Shown piece by piece: positions 35,779-48,363 of a DNA stretch of 64,000 bases. Made by a program: the position numbers and the translations under genes. The number at the start of each line of letters is the position of its first letter. Positions within the stretch are counted from its first letter, which is position 1. This stretch comes from Macrotrachela quadricornifera (Eukaryota > Rotifera > Eurotatoria > Philodinida > Philodinidae). Location of the stretch: assembly GCA_022393335.1 (NCBI GenBank), contig JAJEKB010021308.1, positions 2,015,987 through 2,079,986 of the forward strand, written 5' to 3'. A model generated the notes under the pieces. It did no database searches, was not told the origin of the DNA, and saw only the letters and a program-made list of their open reading frames with translations.

Positions 35779-37829
35779 CCGATGATGAGGTACTTCTGTT
35801 GTGATAAAAAGATAGATTATGTTTGATAGTATAACTGGTGAAAAACCTCCATTATAATTCTTGTCATCTTATAAAAAATTTCTACAAAATACTCAAAATG
35901 TAATCCATCCCTCTGTACTTACATTGTGTATATCTCCACAATAGCTCATTCGTTTGAGCGGAGTTTTTTAGTTTCTTACTAACTTTGTTAGTTAGGCCTA
36001 CCTACAATAAAAATATCAGAGAAATTAGGGGCGTTGATTGAACACCGTTAGTCGTGGCTTATATGTATTATCTTCTAGAGTAGCACATACAAGTTTTTTT
36101 TTTGATTTCCGTTTGTTTCTCGAGAGGAACATATACATAATTTAATTCCGTTATTTATGCATTCTGCTGTGTTTTATTTTGATAAGAGTTTAGATGCAGA
36201 AGGAAGCTGTCATAAAAATCATGCTTGCTGTTTGCCATTCGGAAACAGAATGCATAGATGACATTCGTCAGTTAATTTTGAAACACATAATGTGCTAGCA
36301 AAATGGATTTTTTGTTATTATATAGCTAAAATCGGAGGGGAGGGGATACTATAATTATACCTAAAATTAAAAAACACATGAGAGATTGAAGCTGGTTCAG
36401 TAGAATTTTCTACGCCTGTTCGAACGATGAAGCTTCAAAAACGGCACTTTTTGGATAAGATAACCTTGATTTTGAACAAGTAGATTTTTAGTCGTGCTCA
36501 TTCTTGTAACAAGGCTTGTTCTTTTCTCTAAATGGGTGAATAATCGACAAATAAAGTTTACGAAGCAGATGATTTCGAATTTCAATCACTACAAATTAAA
36601 TGGATATTGGAAAATAGCACTTAGTTTTTTGACGTCATTTGAATTTCAAATAAAGAACATGTCATTTTTTAAAATTTGATTATTTCGTTTTCTAGCACTG
36701 CTACTATACATAGAGACAAGGTGGAAAAAAATGATATCTTTTCCAATGTTTGTCGACTTTTAATTCATTTTAGGAAAAGAACAAGCTTTGTTAGTTTTAG
36801 TATAACTAAGAATCTATTTATTCATTCGAAGTCGATATAATCTTATGAGGATGATACTTCAATTGATTTCAAGCTTTGATCTTCATGTTATGGCTCTAAT
36901 TAGATCTTTGTGAGACTAAAAAACCTCTAAGAGTGTTCATGCTTATGGTATATTAATGATGTAACTAACTCATGATGTTTTAAAATGATCCAACATACAT
37001 ATACCACCTACTCTGTTTCTAATGAGAGAGGAGGAAGTACAACTTTCAGGATAGCTTTAGTTCCGCATATAAATTAGTATCAAAAAAGAACACAGTAGAA
37101 GGCAAAGAAAACAGAATAAAATGTTATATATGTTTCTCTAGATAAGTGAAGGGAAGTTAAAATTAAAACATGAGTGAGAAACTTATTATTTGACATATGT
37201 TTACGTTGTGTTTATTCAATAGTTTTCCTTTTTTCTACAAATGTTATAGAGTTAACGCCTGGTATTATAGATAATTAGTATAAACTTCTTTTTTCAAAAA
37301 TGCTAGTCCCTATTTATTGAATAATTCTGCACCATTGATAGTTGTTGAGTTCGAGTTTTAGGTATTTGATAGCGTGATAGGGGAAATATTTGGTGGTATA
37401 CGAGTCATTGAGATTGGAAAAGTTTAATTCTAGCGGGTTGGACAGAGAAAATGGCGCTACTTTTGATAGGCAGTTTCTCATGATACACTGTACCAGAAAG
37501 TTTCATTCTGATACTGAAAAATAGAGAATTTTTTGTAGATTTTATTGGTATGTCCTTTTTTGTAGCAGTAAAAATACTGGATGCTACGAAAACATCATTT
37601 GCTCAACTAGGAAATCAGTTTTTGTGAAGTACAATTCAATGCAAAAAGTTATTCCTTGCAGTAAGATATGTAGAACTTTTCGGTGTATCTAGTAGTATGT
37701 TTTCCTTCTAAATATTTAATTGTTTCTCCTTCAAAAAATGCAAAACATTAAGAAGACAATGTCGGCTAATGGGTTCCTGCTTGTCTTGAGCAATTTTTTC
37801 GAAATTCGGGCTTACAGAAACCTTTTTTT
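35779..37829. other. Gene-free stretch
   Basis: A+T-rich sequence with only short frames, for example overlapping ones at 36397-36679 on opposite strands. No domain, RNA gene or transposon end recognised. Confidence 0.5.
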
Positions 37830-38109
37830 TGTGTACTCAAAAAGTGAGTACATTCTAGAATTGGCCAGTGTGTCCGACCGTCCGTTTATTCGATAACTCT
37901 TCATAAATATATTCGATTGAGCTGAAACTTTGTGTACAGAATTGACTCATCTATATCTCGGTCGAGTTCGAAAATGAAAATGATTCGTCAATCTATTGCT
38001 TAGGTATAACAAAAAAATGTCATTTTCCACTGCTTTTTTATGCAAAAATGACATAGTGGAATTTTCATCAAAAACTTTTTTGTCACTATTGTTACAAACA
38101 AAAGATAGA

Positions 38110-38770
38110 ATTGTTCGTGCCGATGAAAGGTTTTTGAGGGTGCTCCACAATGCGCCCCGGACAATCAGATATTTTCCTCTAACTATAGGGACGAACGAGA
38201 TGCGTATGAGAGCAGTGGGAAAGTAAAATAAAGAAGAGCAGAATTTTTGGATGATGGTTTTTCGCACTATTGTACGTGTAAAGCATGGCGTTGTCCACGT
38301 AGATTTGAGGTTTTCAAGCGTGCTCTACAATACGCTCCTAACACCATGGTAAATCTTCCTCTCTATAGTGGAGAACAAGATAGGGTTCAAATCGGCGGAG
38401 GAAGGAGGGTAGATTTTTGGGCCATGAATTTCTGTACTATTGGTCGTGTGACGGATGGTATTGATCGCATAGACTTGAGATTATCAAGAGTACTCTACAA
38501 TGTGCCTCGAACACCATGATGCATCTTCCTCTCTATAGCGGAGAACGAGATAGGGCTCGAATTGGGTGGGAGAAGGAGTCATAGTGGAGAGTTTTCGCAT
38601 AAGCAGGTGGACATACGGCTTTTTTGCTTTAGGATGGTTCTCATTCCACTAGAAATAACAATATATCACTCAGAAAATCGTTTTTTCCAAAAGATTCCTT
38701 GCTGAGAGCACTTCAAAGCCACGCAGCAATATGCTCTAATAACGATGCAGATATACTCGTTTGTCTTGAT
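38110..38770 (+). repeat. Tandem repeat of about 175 bp, 3.5 units
   Basis: The motif 'gtgctctacaatacgctcc' occurs at about 38140, 38320 and 38490, with a weaker copy at 38730 (gcagcaatatgctctaataa). Between copies lie shared words 'accatg', 'cttcctctctatag' and 'gagaacgagatagggctcg'. The short frames here are by-products of the repeat. Confidence 0.7.
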
Positions 38771-39145
38771 TAACTTCGTATACAGTCAATAAACATTTAG
38801 ACAGAAATATTTTCATATTTGCATGATTTTTGCCACTGACTAAAGGCATGTATTGGACTCCGATATTTTGTTTTTGTGATTTCCCAAAACTTCATTTTTC
38901 GTATTCATAAATAAAAACTTACAAGGTAACATTTATCTCATAGGTTAATACATCTGCGACAGAAAAATGAGCGAATCTTTTTCCAATTATCATATTCAAA
39001 TAGGTATGTACCAAATCCAATTCCAGTCAAATCCTGTTCTTCGATTTGGCTGGATTTGACCAGATTTGACCTGGATTTGATAAAATTTTTTAGAAATGAC
39101 TCAGATCAAAATTGAACTTGCTATTTATGGAGGTGTCATCCCGTC

Positions 39146-39470
39146 CTCCTATGCTATTATTTAGAGCTGCCTTCCGGTCTTCATGTGCTACTATTTGAAA
39201 GTACTCTTGGGTCCTCACACTTGACCATTTGGAAGTATCCTTTGGTCCTCACTTACTAGAATTTGAAAGTATCCATGGACCCCATCCGCTACTATCTCCA
39301 GGAAGCGTTAAGTACTCATGTGCTGCTAATTACAGCTACCCTTGGGTCCTCAACTGCTATACTATAGGGGTACCCTTGGGTTTTTATTTACTATAGTATG
39401 GAGGTGTCCCTGGATCCTGAACTATTATACTTTGACGGTAGCTTTGAGTCTTTAACTTCTATAATGATGA
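39146..39470 (+). repeat. 34-bp minisatellite, array 3
   Basis: Units align to arrays 1 and 2: ctcctatgct at 39146, then 39180, 39214, 39248, and after one disturbed unit 39315 and 39349. The step is 34 bp. Downstream units to about 39470 are eroded. Confidence 0.8.
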
Positions 39471-39540
39471 AATACCTATAGCGCCGAAACAGGTATCCTA
39501 TAGTAGGAACCGTGGCTCTTTGCGTATTATTCTATAGTGG

Positions 39541-40115
39541 TACTTATAGTTAGCCTGTAGAATAACATACAAGAGTTTGAGATAGAGGAAGGTATTTATA
39601 AGATGAACGATGATATTCGGTAAATTTTAGATGGAAGGGTGAAGTGGAAGAAAGCTAATGCTGGAATCAGTATGATATCTGTGAGATAGGCAAAGGAATG
39701 AACACTAGGAGAGTGATAGTGAGAAGTCCAAGTTCAATTGGTCGAAATAAAGGAAAACATCATAAAGAATAGATTTAGATTAGAAGAGTATGGTTATGGG
39801 AGAGGCCAAGATAATCATGAGAGGTATCAAGTAAGATGAATAGAGATGAAGATCTGATGGTGAAAGTAAGAGATTTTAGTATAAATAATACGAATCAGCG
39901 GGAAAAATGACGGCGAACGGATCGCGGCTGGATATTTTAGTTAGTGCTTTAGAATTAAAGGAAAAGCGCAAAATAGAAGAAATGGAACAAAAGTAGAGAT
40001 AGAATTCCTAGTAATTTAATGAATAAGTCGAAGAGCGAAAAAGGATTGCAATGAAAAGAGGAAATATTCGACGAGAAAGTCAGAAACTGCAAGATCGACT
40101 TGATTTTTCGACATA
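39541..40115 (+). other. Purine-rich stretch, no gene called
   Basis: The + strand is strongly G+A-rich. A short frame from 39907 (MTANGSRLDILVSALELKEK...) looks protein-like but ends after about 30 codons and has no upstream partner I can identify. Possibly an old coding relic. Confidence 0.3.
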
Positions 40116-41078
40116 TAACGGGCGGCGTACATTAAATGAACCTCTCAGTATTTTGCATTTTTTTCACTTGTAATTCGGCATAAACAAAACCATTGTTTTA
40201 TAGAAAGATTCCTTGTTAAATTCTCTATAAAACATACAGATTCTTTTATTTCAAATAGGTTTCATCATTTTGTAACATGCGATGTAATCATATTGTCCCA
40301 GAAGTACAACTTTCAAACAAGAAGTTTTTGGTACGATTGTCATATCTCAAAACTGGTGTACTATGAAGAAATGTAACTTAGTGGATTTTGTAGAGAAAAG
40401 TTTGCTCTACAACACAGTGTGATTGGATTGTCAAATACATTTAAATATTTTGAAGAAATCTCCATGTAACATTTTATACAATACAAGAGACGATAACTTC
40501 TGTTTTTCAGAGAAATACTCGTTACAATATTCTAAGGAGATTTATTCATAGTATTCGAGTGTATGTGAAAAATTGCCTGAAGGCTTTTGTAGAGTAGACT
40601 TTCCTCTAGAAAACTTATTATCTCCACAGTATAGTCGTTTTGAGATATGCTAATCGATTTTTCATGCTTAATGATCAGAAAAGTTGCATTTGAAGGTTGT
40701 TTAGTATTTCGACTATAACATCGTCATTTATCAATGAAATTTAAAAAATTTTTTTACTAAAACAATCATCGTAGACAGCTCTACAAAACCTTTCTTATGA
40801 AAGAAAACTTTTCTAAATAGTTTTTGTCTATTTTTGTTCACTTCTCATAGAACTATATATTACAAGCTTTTTGTTTGAAAGCTGTGTTTCCAACACAAAT
40901 CGACTATATCGCATGTCACAAAATACTGAAACCTATTGAAGATAATAAGAATCTGTACGTTTTCTAGAGAATTTGACAAGGAATCTTTCTATAAAAAAAA
41001 TGTTTTTGTCCATGTCGAATTATAAGTGAAAAAAAGTGCAAAATACTGAGAGGTCTATTTAATGTGCGCCACTCGTTA
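40116..41078. mobile_element. 963-bp foldback-like element with terminal inverted repeats of about 230 bp
   Basis: The left end reads TAACGGGCGGCGTACATTAA, and the right end, complemented, reads TAACGAGTGGCGCACATTAA. Similarity continues inward for at least 230 bp on each side (cctctcagtattttgca, agaaagattccttgt, gtacagattctt, aataggttt, acatgcgat, gctttcaaacaa). No open frame. Target duplication not clear. Confidence 0.8.
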
Positions 41079-41340
41079 CAACATATTATTTATCTCGTCC
41101 ATAACGTTCTCGTGAGATCTTTTTAAACTATAACAAATTATCTTCATATATCGATTCTTTAAAACTTACAATATTATGAAAAACGTGAGTGTCAAGATAA
41201 TTGTTGATCTTAACGATCAAATTCAACACGGACTGATATTATCAAGTATCTTTTTCGAAGAAAGGAATCTACAGATTATTTATTTTAGTCAATATTATTT
41301 TCTAAAATTTGAATCTATCGAATTTGTGATGTAATCAGGA

Positions 41341-41820
41341 TTGATTAACCCTTATGAGATGAAAGACGCATATATTTTTTTTCTTTTACTGTCACACGTC
41401 TATGATGTTTCATTGATACATGCTTATGTAAGCCAGTTGATGAAAAAAGAAATTTTTAATTACATTCATTTCGCTCCTGAAATTCTCGACAATGTCAATA
41501 TTGAACGTAACAAGAATTCTGACAATAGTTTTGATAGTGAATATTGAATTGGCGCATTTTCATCTACAAGTAATACGACAAATCTTCGCCAAATATGGAA
41601 ACCAACGAGGCATAAGAGGTGTCCAGCCTTGTGTGAACAGCCCACTAAGACTGATGACTCGCCACTTTTCATCATTGACTATCGATGGAAGACGACGATG
41701 TGTTATAAGCTTTATAACTATCAACGCGACCAAATCAAAGATCGAACACTAGATATGTTTGTGCAAACTGTAATGTTAACTTATGTATTGCGGAGTGTTT
41801 CCGTGATTATCATACTCTAA
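41341..41820 (+). pseudogene. Uncharacterised 160-codon frame with one stop
   Basis: A single frame from 41341 to 41820 is broken only by TGA at 41545-41547. Before the stop it reads ...EILDNVNIERNKNSDNSFDS, and after it TSNTTNLRQIWKPTRHKR and TDDSPLFIIDYRWKTTMCYK. The second half has protein-like composition. I do not recognise the family. It could be the relic of a transposase or an orphan gene. Confidence 0.3.
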
Positions 41821-42333
41821 AAGAATTCTAATAACTTCACACAACAGATATGATTATTAAACTTTTCAAAATTTAATCGCTATATATTTCTCGAAAAAAC
41901 TATTCCGTTTTGAAAGTGTTAAGTTAAATATTTTCATAAACTAAGCTTTGATTTTAATCGAGTTTCAACTCACAAGGGAACTGTATTTTAAGATTAAAAT
42001 TATATAAAAAAAAAATATTCTAAAAGCTCAGTATTTAATTTTCGATGAGATGATAAAACATGTGATAAAAGGTTCTTCAAAAAATTCATTTTTTTATTAA
42101 TTCATATTTTCTCATGAAAACTTTGATAAAAATGTAAAACTATCATTTTTTTGGATATTTTCATATGCTCTACTAGAATTTCAAAGTGACCGTACTTAAT
42201 GAGATATTTATTAGTGTCACAAAATAAATGAATAGATACATAGGTATAATCAGTTTTTGTCTTTTATTATTTAAGTTTCAGAAATTCAATATTAAACTCC
42301 CAATATAAGATTAATTGAATTTCAATTGGTCGA

Positions 42334-42798
42334 TTAAATGCTGTTGGTAGCTAGTTTTCGAAGTGCATCTATATCTGTGTCAGCATTTCGTGTACTTCTT
42401 GAGCACAGATGTACCCATTGATTTTGTGATAACCACATTTGCCATCGTTCACCTACTGGAATGAAGCCAAGACCACACATCGATCCTTGTAAGTTTGTAC
42501 GGACGATAATTTGTGCACCAGCTACTGTACCCTAAATGACAAAAAGCTAGATTTAATAGAAAAATCTCATTTGTTTTCTACTCACTTTGAATGACTCTTG
42601 CACTTCTATGGTTAAGTCGGCATAGCGTATCGATGAACTCGATTGTATTATATTTTTAGCAATGACACGTCCAATAAAAATAATCGGTGTTCGAGCAAAG
42701 TCGTCATTTAACGATGGTAATTCCTCGCAATAGCAACAACTAGCCGATCCAGCAAGTACGAAGAGCAGCAAGAATTGAAGAAATATTTTGTTATTCAT
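42334..42798 (-). CDS. Secreted TIMP/netrin-like (NTR) domain protein, two exons
   Basis: Exon 1 42798-42586 and exon 2 42531-42334 are joined across a 54-bp GT-AG intron in phase 0, giving 136 residues. A signal peptide (FLQFLLLFVLAGSASC) is followed by the vicinal CCYC start typical of TIMP/NTR domains, then FARTPIIFIGRVIA and YADLTIEVQESFKG, an OB-fold pattern, and CGLGFIPVGERWQMWL with a late Cys (LCSRST). In TIMPs the N-terminal Cys chelates the metalloproteinase zinc. Here the mature N-terminus would be near CCYC, so inhibition is possible but unproven. The domain is short, lacking the TIMP C-terminal subdomain. An in-frame ATG at 42825 is less likely because the signal peptide starts best at 42798. 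Confidence 0.78.
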
Positions 42799-42825
42799 TG
42801 ATCGAATAAAAGCAAATATCTCCAA

Positions 42826-45800
42826 TGATTAAGATAGACTGTCGAAAAAGTAAAACTCACAATGCATTTTTGTCGTAGCTTTTCTATTTGAATCTAGGCA
42901 GAACAACAATAATTAAAAAACTATTAGCACAGCATGGCGAATCGTTAAGCGATCCATTAACCTATTATCGGCAGTGGCACCATATCGATGCGCCGATTTG
43001 TCGAAGAAATAAATTAACATGTAATCGAAAAAGAAACATGTTGCACTTTTTTTTCATAAATACATGGAAGACACCAAATATTACTGTTGACTCATAAGAC
43101 CATTTACATCATTGAATAAATAAATCTAATAATGCACAAGAGATTGTCATCTTTCAAAAAGTTTATAAGTTTTATTCGACTGTAGAGAAAATCATATGAA
43201 AAAAAAATAGTTTGTATGGCCTTTTCGTAGATCAAAAGTCAAAAAAACATACAATAGGCCTAAATCTATATTCACTCAACAAAAGACTTTCGATCAATAG
43301 AGTTTTTGAATTTCCGAAAACCAGTTAATTAGGAGTTTCGAATTCTGTGTTTCTAACTAATTAGAGCTTTTCAGCCTCGTGCTTTCAGTCTATTGCGAGA
43401 TATAACCACGATTCAGAAAGTGGCAGTTCTAGAAATTATGGAAATTCTCTTGAAATGTCTATTTCTGGATCGTGGTTACTGTTGCATCTTTCTTTTCGTT
43501 GACTTTAGTTGATTTGAATTCTTATGATAAATAAAAATTTTATAAGTTGGACAGAGGTATTCAAAAGACTTCTTTAAGAAGTCAAACGAGGATGGGGGAG
43601 ACGAAAATTAAAGAACGGATTCTAAGAAGTATAAAATATCTTTCTGTACACTTCTCTGCTTGCTATGAGTAAAACTCATGTCGAGACGATAAAATCCCAT
43701 GACAACATCAAACCATTATGTTTTTTTTTAGATTTTCATCATAGTTTGTTTGCAAGAAAAATGTTATTTATTGTAGAAGAAGGCAAAAATCGACTGGTAT
43801 TCCAACTGCTAATGTTTGATCAAACTTTGAATGGAGACAAATGCACAACTTTTCATAAACAAAGAAAACACTTTTGTGACGTATATTTTTTTGAGTAAGG
43901 CATATGAAACATTTTTAATTATTAATATCAGAGTTTTTTTGTGCTCGAATTATTCTTTTTTTTTCGTGAATATGCGTATGCTTCTCAAAGTGCATCTTTT
44001 GATGTATTTTGTTTTATTTTAAATAAGTGACATTAGGTGAAAAAAAGATGAAATTAGAAAAAATGAGTCGATTTTGTGCCAAAAACGTATCATTTTCACT
44101 CTAGCGAAAACTAGTCATTCAAACTTTTGCTCGTTTTTCGAATAAAAAGTGAAACTATGAAAAACGCGGTCGTATATAACTTGTACAGTTTTTCACGCTG
44201 TATTTTTTAGTATAGCTTGTGCTTTGGTACAACCTTTGAAGTAGCCGAAAATTGGAATTTAAAAGCGTGGCAATGTAAAATATTAGGAAAACCGTGCACA
44301 AAAGTATTTTTAATCGAAATTTCTTATTATGATACTATTAATAGTACCATGATTCAAGACAAGCATCAATCCAAAAAATAAATAAATAAATAAATAAATA
44401 AATATTAATGCATATCTTCAAAATAAACCCTTATTTCATTTCACTAGTTTCTCATCTACTGTTCCTTTTAATTATTCTATCCAAGTAATAACTATCGTTT
44501 TTTAGTTTATCAAAATCCTTCAGTGATCTCTTTGCTTAGATTATATAATAAGAGATTGTATAATATATTTCTTTCTTATTCTAGCTATTTCATCATTCTA
44601 TACATACAAAATAAGATGCAAACAAACCGCTTATTCATTTCAGAAATTAATACAGACTCCAGTTAACCAAAACTATAAAATATACCACTAGTTCACAGGC
44701 TGTTTACTCAATTCAAACGAAAAATTATCAAATCAACTCTACAATCCAAGGACAAGGGATCAATCCATTTGGCTGCATCTTAAACTTAAGTTTAGATACA
44801 GATTTCTATATGCACATTCTCCGTAACACCGAATGATTCATACTTAAAATTCGAATTGTAGTCAATATTTAAAACATTACCCTCAGAATAGAGCAAGGAA
44901 TCCTATGTGATAATTGTAGAGCTCATCGAGACAAACCCAATCAACATACTTTCATAATTTTATCTCATTTCATTAATTAGACAAATAAGAAATATCGTAT
45001 TGCATGAAACAGCAAATGTTGTCCTTTAATCTCACTTTTGAACGAAATATTCAAAAGCTTTGAGATTTACGAGGATATCCTAGAGTTAGTCGAATGCACA
45101 CGATTGAATATACTTTCAGGAAAGAGTGGGTTTAAGTTAATTTAGAAATATGTCATTAAGTAGAACAATAAGAAAGTAGTGAGAGAAAACGATAATGTGT
45201 TACATTAGTTTGAATAGTTTCCCTTTAGCATACCAACCCACAAATACACTAAAAACTATTTTGTGGAATAGCTCTACGAATATGCATGCGTCTCTTTACT
45301 ATACTTCATTCTATATTATATCCTTCATCAAACAAGTACACATATTAGATATATATTATCGTTTTAACCTGATGAATTAGTAGTTCGAATATGGTTAATA
45401 TTATTAGTCTCATTACAGTTATCTTTAATTTAATTTATACTACTTGATCTAAACAAAAAATATTAAACAATAACTAAACAGTTACATGCATAGCGGTACT
45501 AATTCAATTATTGTTTTAGTCAGAAATACTATTAGAACCGTAATTATTTCACGTACGTGAATAAAGAAAACAACTTAAGTAGTTATGTGGTTATTCCATT
45601 ACTACATAAAAGTTATTCTTATAACGATATATGACATTACTACTAATATATCTACACTCAAGATAACCAGGAGAGCTTTCCTTATCTTATGAATTCCTTT
45701 CTATAATAACTTAGCTAAGTTCCTTTGAAAATCTATTCCCAATATTCATCTAAAAACTATTCCTATTTTACTATCTTAAAACTCCAGTTACACCACTCTT

Positions 45801-46536
45801 GTGAAAGAAAACGGCCTTAAACGGTGAAAATAGGACGAAAAACGATCGCCGTTGTCTAGCGAAAAAAACGGCCCGTAAAATGGGCTGACGGATTACGGCG
45901 AAGTACGATGAGAATTAGTGTCTTAATACGCCATTTCAGGCCGTATAAGACGCCGTTTCCGACGGTCGGAATGGTCTGACCTGGGCAGATGAAAAAAGCG
46001 TAAGTCTAACAGTGACATTTCAAATACAAGTAGCCAAACGACAATTTCCATCATTGTTCTACATTAGACGTAAATTGATATACCTCTACCAAATTGAACG
46101 TGAAACAACTACTTCGAAAATGCCTTTTGCTCTAATATAAAATCCAAATTTTAATAGAAAATAATTATTTTTAGCTGTAATAGGCTACAAAATGAGAGTT
46201 TTCCATAAAAACAACTGATTTTGCTATGTAGAATTGATTTTTATCACCTGAAAATGATCTGGAGCATCAACGAAATGCATTGTGGTAGTAGTTTTAATAC
46301 TCACCTCTCACCCTCAAGACGAAGCTTGGGTCGCGATAAATCGTTCCTTAAACTCACCTCACATCTTTAACTGATTCCGTTTTTTCCGCGATTATTTCTC
46401 TAATATATCTTTGACATCAGAGAGAAAAAACCCACCAATGAATTATTCTAAAAGAACAATTCATTTTAAATAAGACATCACTGATAAATATGAGACGTGA
46501 GATAAAGATATCTTTTTAAATAAAAACAAATACACA
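42826..46536. other. Long gene-free stretch
   Basis: Nothing convincing on either strand. It holds a short (AAAT)n microsatellite at 44373-44404 and, at 45798-46015, a locally G+C-rich block with repeated 'acggcc'/'cgccgtt' words that looks like a transposon end. The frame at 42888-43097 and the Phe-rich frames at 43665-44022 lack family signals. The 150 bp before 46537 presumably contain the F-box gene promoter. Confidence 0.5.
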
Positions 46537-48363
46537 TTGTTTGGATGTTTTCATTCAGTTTTCATTATGAGTGAAATAGAAGAGAGAATAATATTCGAAT
46601 TCTTACCCAATGAAATTCTTCTTGAATGTTTTAAATATTTGAATGCATTCAATCTATTTTATTCATTTGATGGATTAAATTCTCGTTTAAATAATCTTAT
46701 TCGTAATATTCGACTTAATATTAATTTCGAAGATGTTAATAAAACAATATTTGATAGATTTTGTTCAAAAATGTTGATCGATTCAAACATTCAAAATCAA
46801 ATCTATTCAATTGAAATATTAAATGAAGATCAATGTTTTCAATGCAATTTATTTTTCTCATCTTTTTCACCAAATAAATTTGTAAATCTTCAAAGATTTA
46901 TATCAATATATCCATTATTAGGAGATAAATATCATTTGAAATATTATAATGATAATGCTTATCAATGGATAGATGATGATCAGAATATACGTCTTAAAAT
47001 CAAACAAAGTGATATACCATTATCTCAATTACGGGTATTATCTATATCAAATCTAGCTTCATTTATACCAAATATTCATCAAAATTCAATAATTATTATC
47101 AATTTAACAATTTCGTCATTTGATTTAGAAGATTCTAAACATCTTTTTACTAACTTTCCTTTGTTAAAATATTTACATATTAAATTTATTGATCGTGGAT
47201 ATAAAAATAAAGCTAAAATATTATCAAATTTTCAACATAATTATCATTTAACACAATTAATTATTGATCAATTTAATGATACATTCGAGAATTTTGAAAT
47301 ATTTGTTAAACAAACACCAAATTTAAAAAGTTTAACATTTATTAGTGATAATACTGGTGATAAAAATATCATTGATCCTGATCGTTGGGAATATTTAATA
47401 GTATCTTCAATACCTAAATTAAATACTTTCAATTTTAAATGCAGTAGTCGTAAAGATCATTCGTCCTGGCTATCAAATGATGAAAGCATAACCAACAGAT
47501 TAAAACAATTTCACAGTCATTTTTGGCAAGAACAACATCATTGGTACTTTGAATATATAGTAGAAAATAATTTCATATACATATATACAATACCTTATAT
47601 ATGTGATACATATGAAATAAAGTTTAATTTTATAAGTCCATCGAATAATTTAGTCAATATGTTTGTTAATGTTAAAAATTTAACATTAAGATATGAAGAT
47701 ATAATCGAAAATTCGAAATATTATTTTCCAAATGTTACATCTTTAACATTAACTAAAAAACATTTTAAGACATTGCCGACAGATGACTCTATTCAATATT
47801 TGAAAATGATGATTAATTTATTTAAACTCAAACATTTAAGTATTCCGGATGAAACTAATGCATCTTTTTTATTAGAAATATTTAAACAAACACCACAATT
47901 ATCATCAATATCAATTAATCCAAATTGTCTTCGAGAGATATTAAATAATAAAGATATATACGATTATTTAACTAAAACAATTAAAAACTTCAATTTTATC
48001 AAATATAGGAATAGTATCGACATGTCTTTCAAAATGAGGGAAGACTTTTGTAAAATCTTTCCTAATATTGAACATTTACAATGTGAAATTTTTGATACAA
48101 AAAATTTATTCGTTATTATTGATAATTTACCAAAATTATCTACTTTAAAGATAACAGATGAAAGTGGATCTAGGCTACGTGAAGGTGCATCTGAGCCCGA
48201 AGACAGATTTTTCGAATTTAAAAATGAAGCATCCAAAAGGAATATAACTTATGATATAAACGTCAACCGTATTGAAAGTGATGATCGGAATAGAAGATAT
48301 ACGCGTAATTATCTTATCTTTACAACTTTATTTATTTGGATTGACAACAAACTTTTTTCTTAA
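46537..48363 (+). CDS. F-box protein of a large rotifer-type family
   Basis: A single exon of 608 codons. The N-terminal F-box spans about residues 19-62 (FEFLPNEILLECFKYLNAFN, then LNSRLNNLIRN). Irregular leucine-rich segments follow (LSQLRVLSISNLASF; FPLLKYLHIKFIDRG; TPNLKSLTFISDN; FPNVTSLTLTKK; LPKLSTLKITDES), ending in IFTTLFIWIDNK, which is typical of this family. Such proteins are expected to bind Skp1 through the F-box and present substrates to an SCF ubiquitin ligase; the substrate is unknown. ATG codons at 46537 and 46567 are both possible, and the second (MSEIEERIIFEFLP) matches family starts better. Codon use is extremely A+T-rich. A less A+T-rich patch at 48168-48210 (SGSRLREGASEPED) stands out. 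Confidence 0.85.
   Translation: MFGCFHSVFIMSEIEERIIFEFLPNEILLECFKYLNAFNLFYSFDGLNSRLNNLIRNIRLNINFEDVNKTIFDRFCSKMLIDSNIQNQIYSIEILNEDQCFQCNLFFSSFSPNKFVNLQRFISIYPLLGDKYHLKYYNDNAYQWIDDDQNIRLKIKQSDIPLSQLRVLSISNLASFIPNIHQNSIIIINLTISSFDLEDSKHLFTNFPLLKYLHIKFIDRGYKNKAKILSNFQHNYHLTQLIIDQFNDTFENFEIFVKQTPNLKSLTFISDNTGDKNIIDPDRWEYLIVSSIPKLNTFNFKCSSRKDHSSWLSNDESITNRLKQFHSHFWQEQHHWYFEYIVENNFIYIYTIPYICDTYEIKFNFISPSNNLVNMFVNVKNLTLRYEDIIENSKYYFPNVTSLTLTKKHFKTLPTDDSIQYLKMMINLFKLKHLSIPDETNASFLLEIFKQTPQLSSISINPNCLREILNNKDIYDYLTKTIKNFNFIKYRNSIDMSFKMREDFCKIFPNIEHLQCEIFDTKNLFVIIDNLPKLSTLKITDESGSRLREGASEPEDRFFEFKNEASKRNITYDINVNRIESDDRNRRYTRNYLIFTTLFIWIDNKLFS

Noticed and set aside
38247..38519. 90-codon + frame
   Set aside because: It lies within the tandem repeat of about 175 bp and the other units do not keep the frame.
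42888..43097. 69-codon + frame with many Arg/His/Cys
   Set aside because: No domain, no splice partners found, and it lies head-to-head with the NTR gene. Not enough support.
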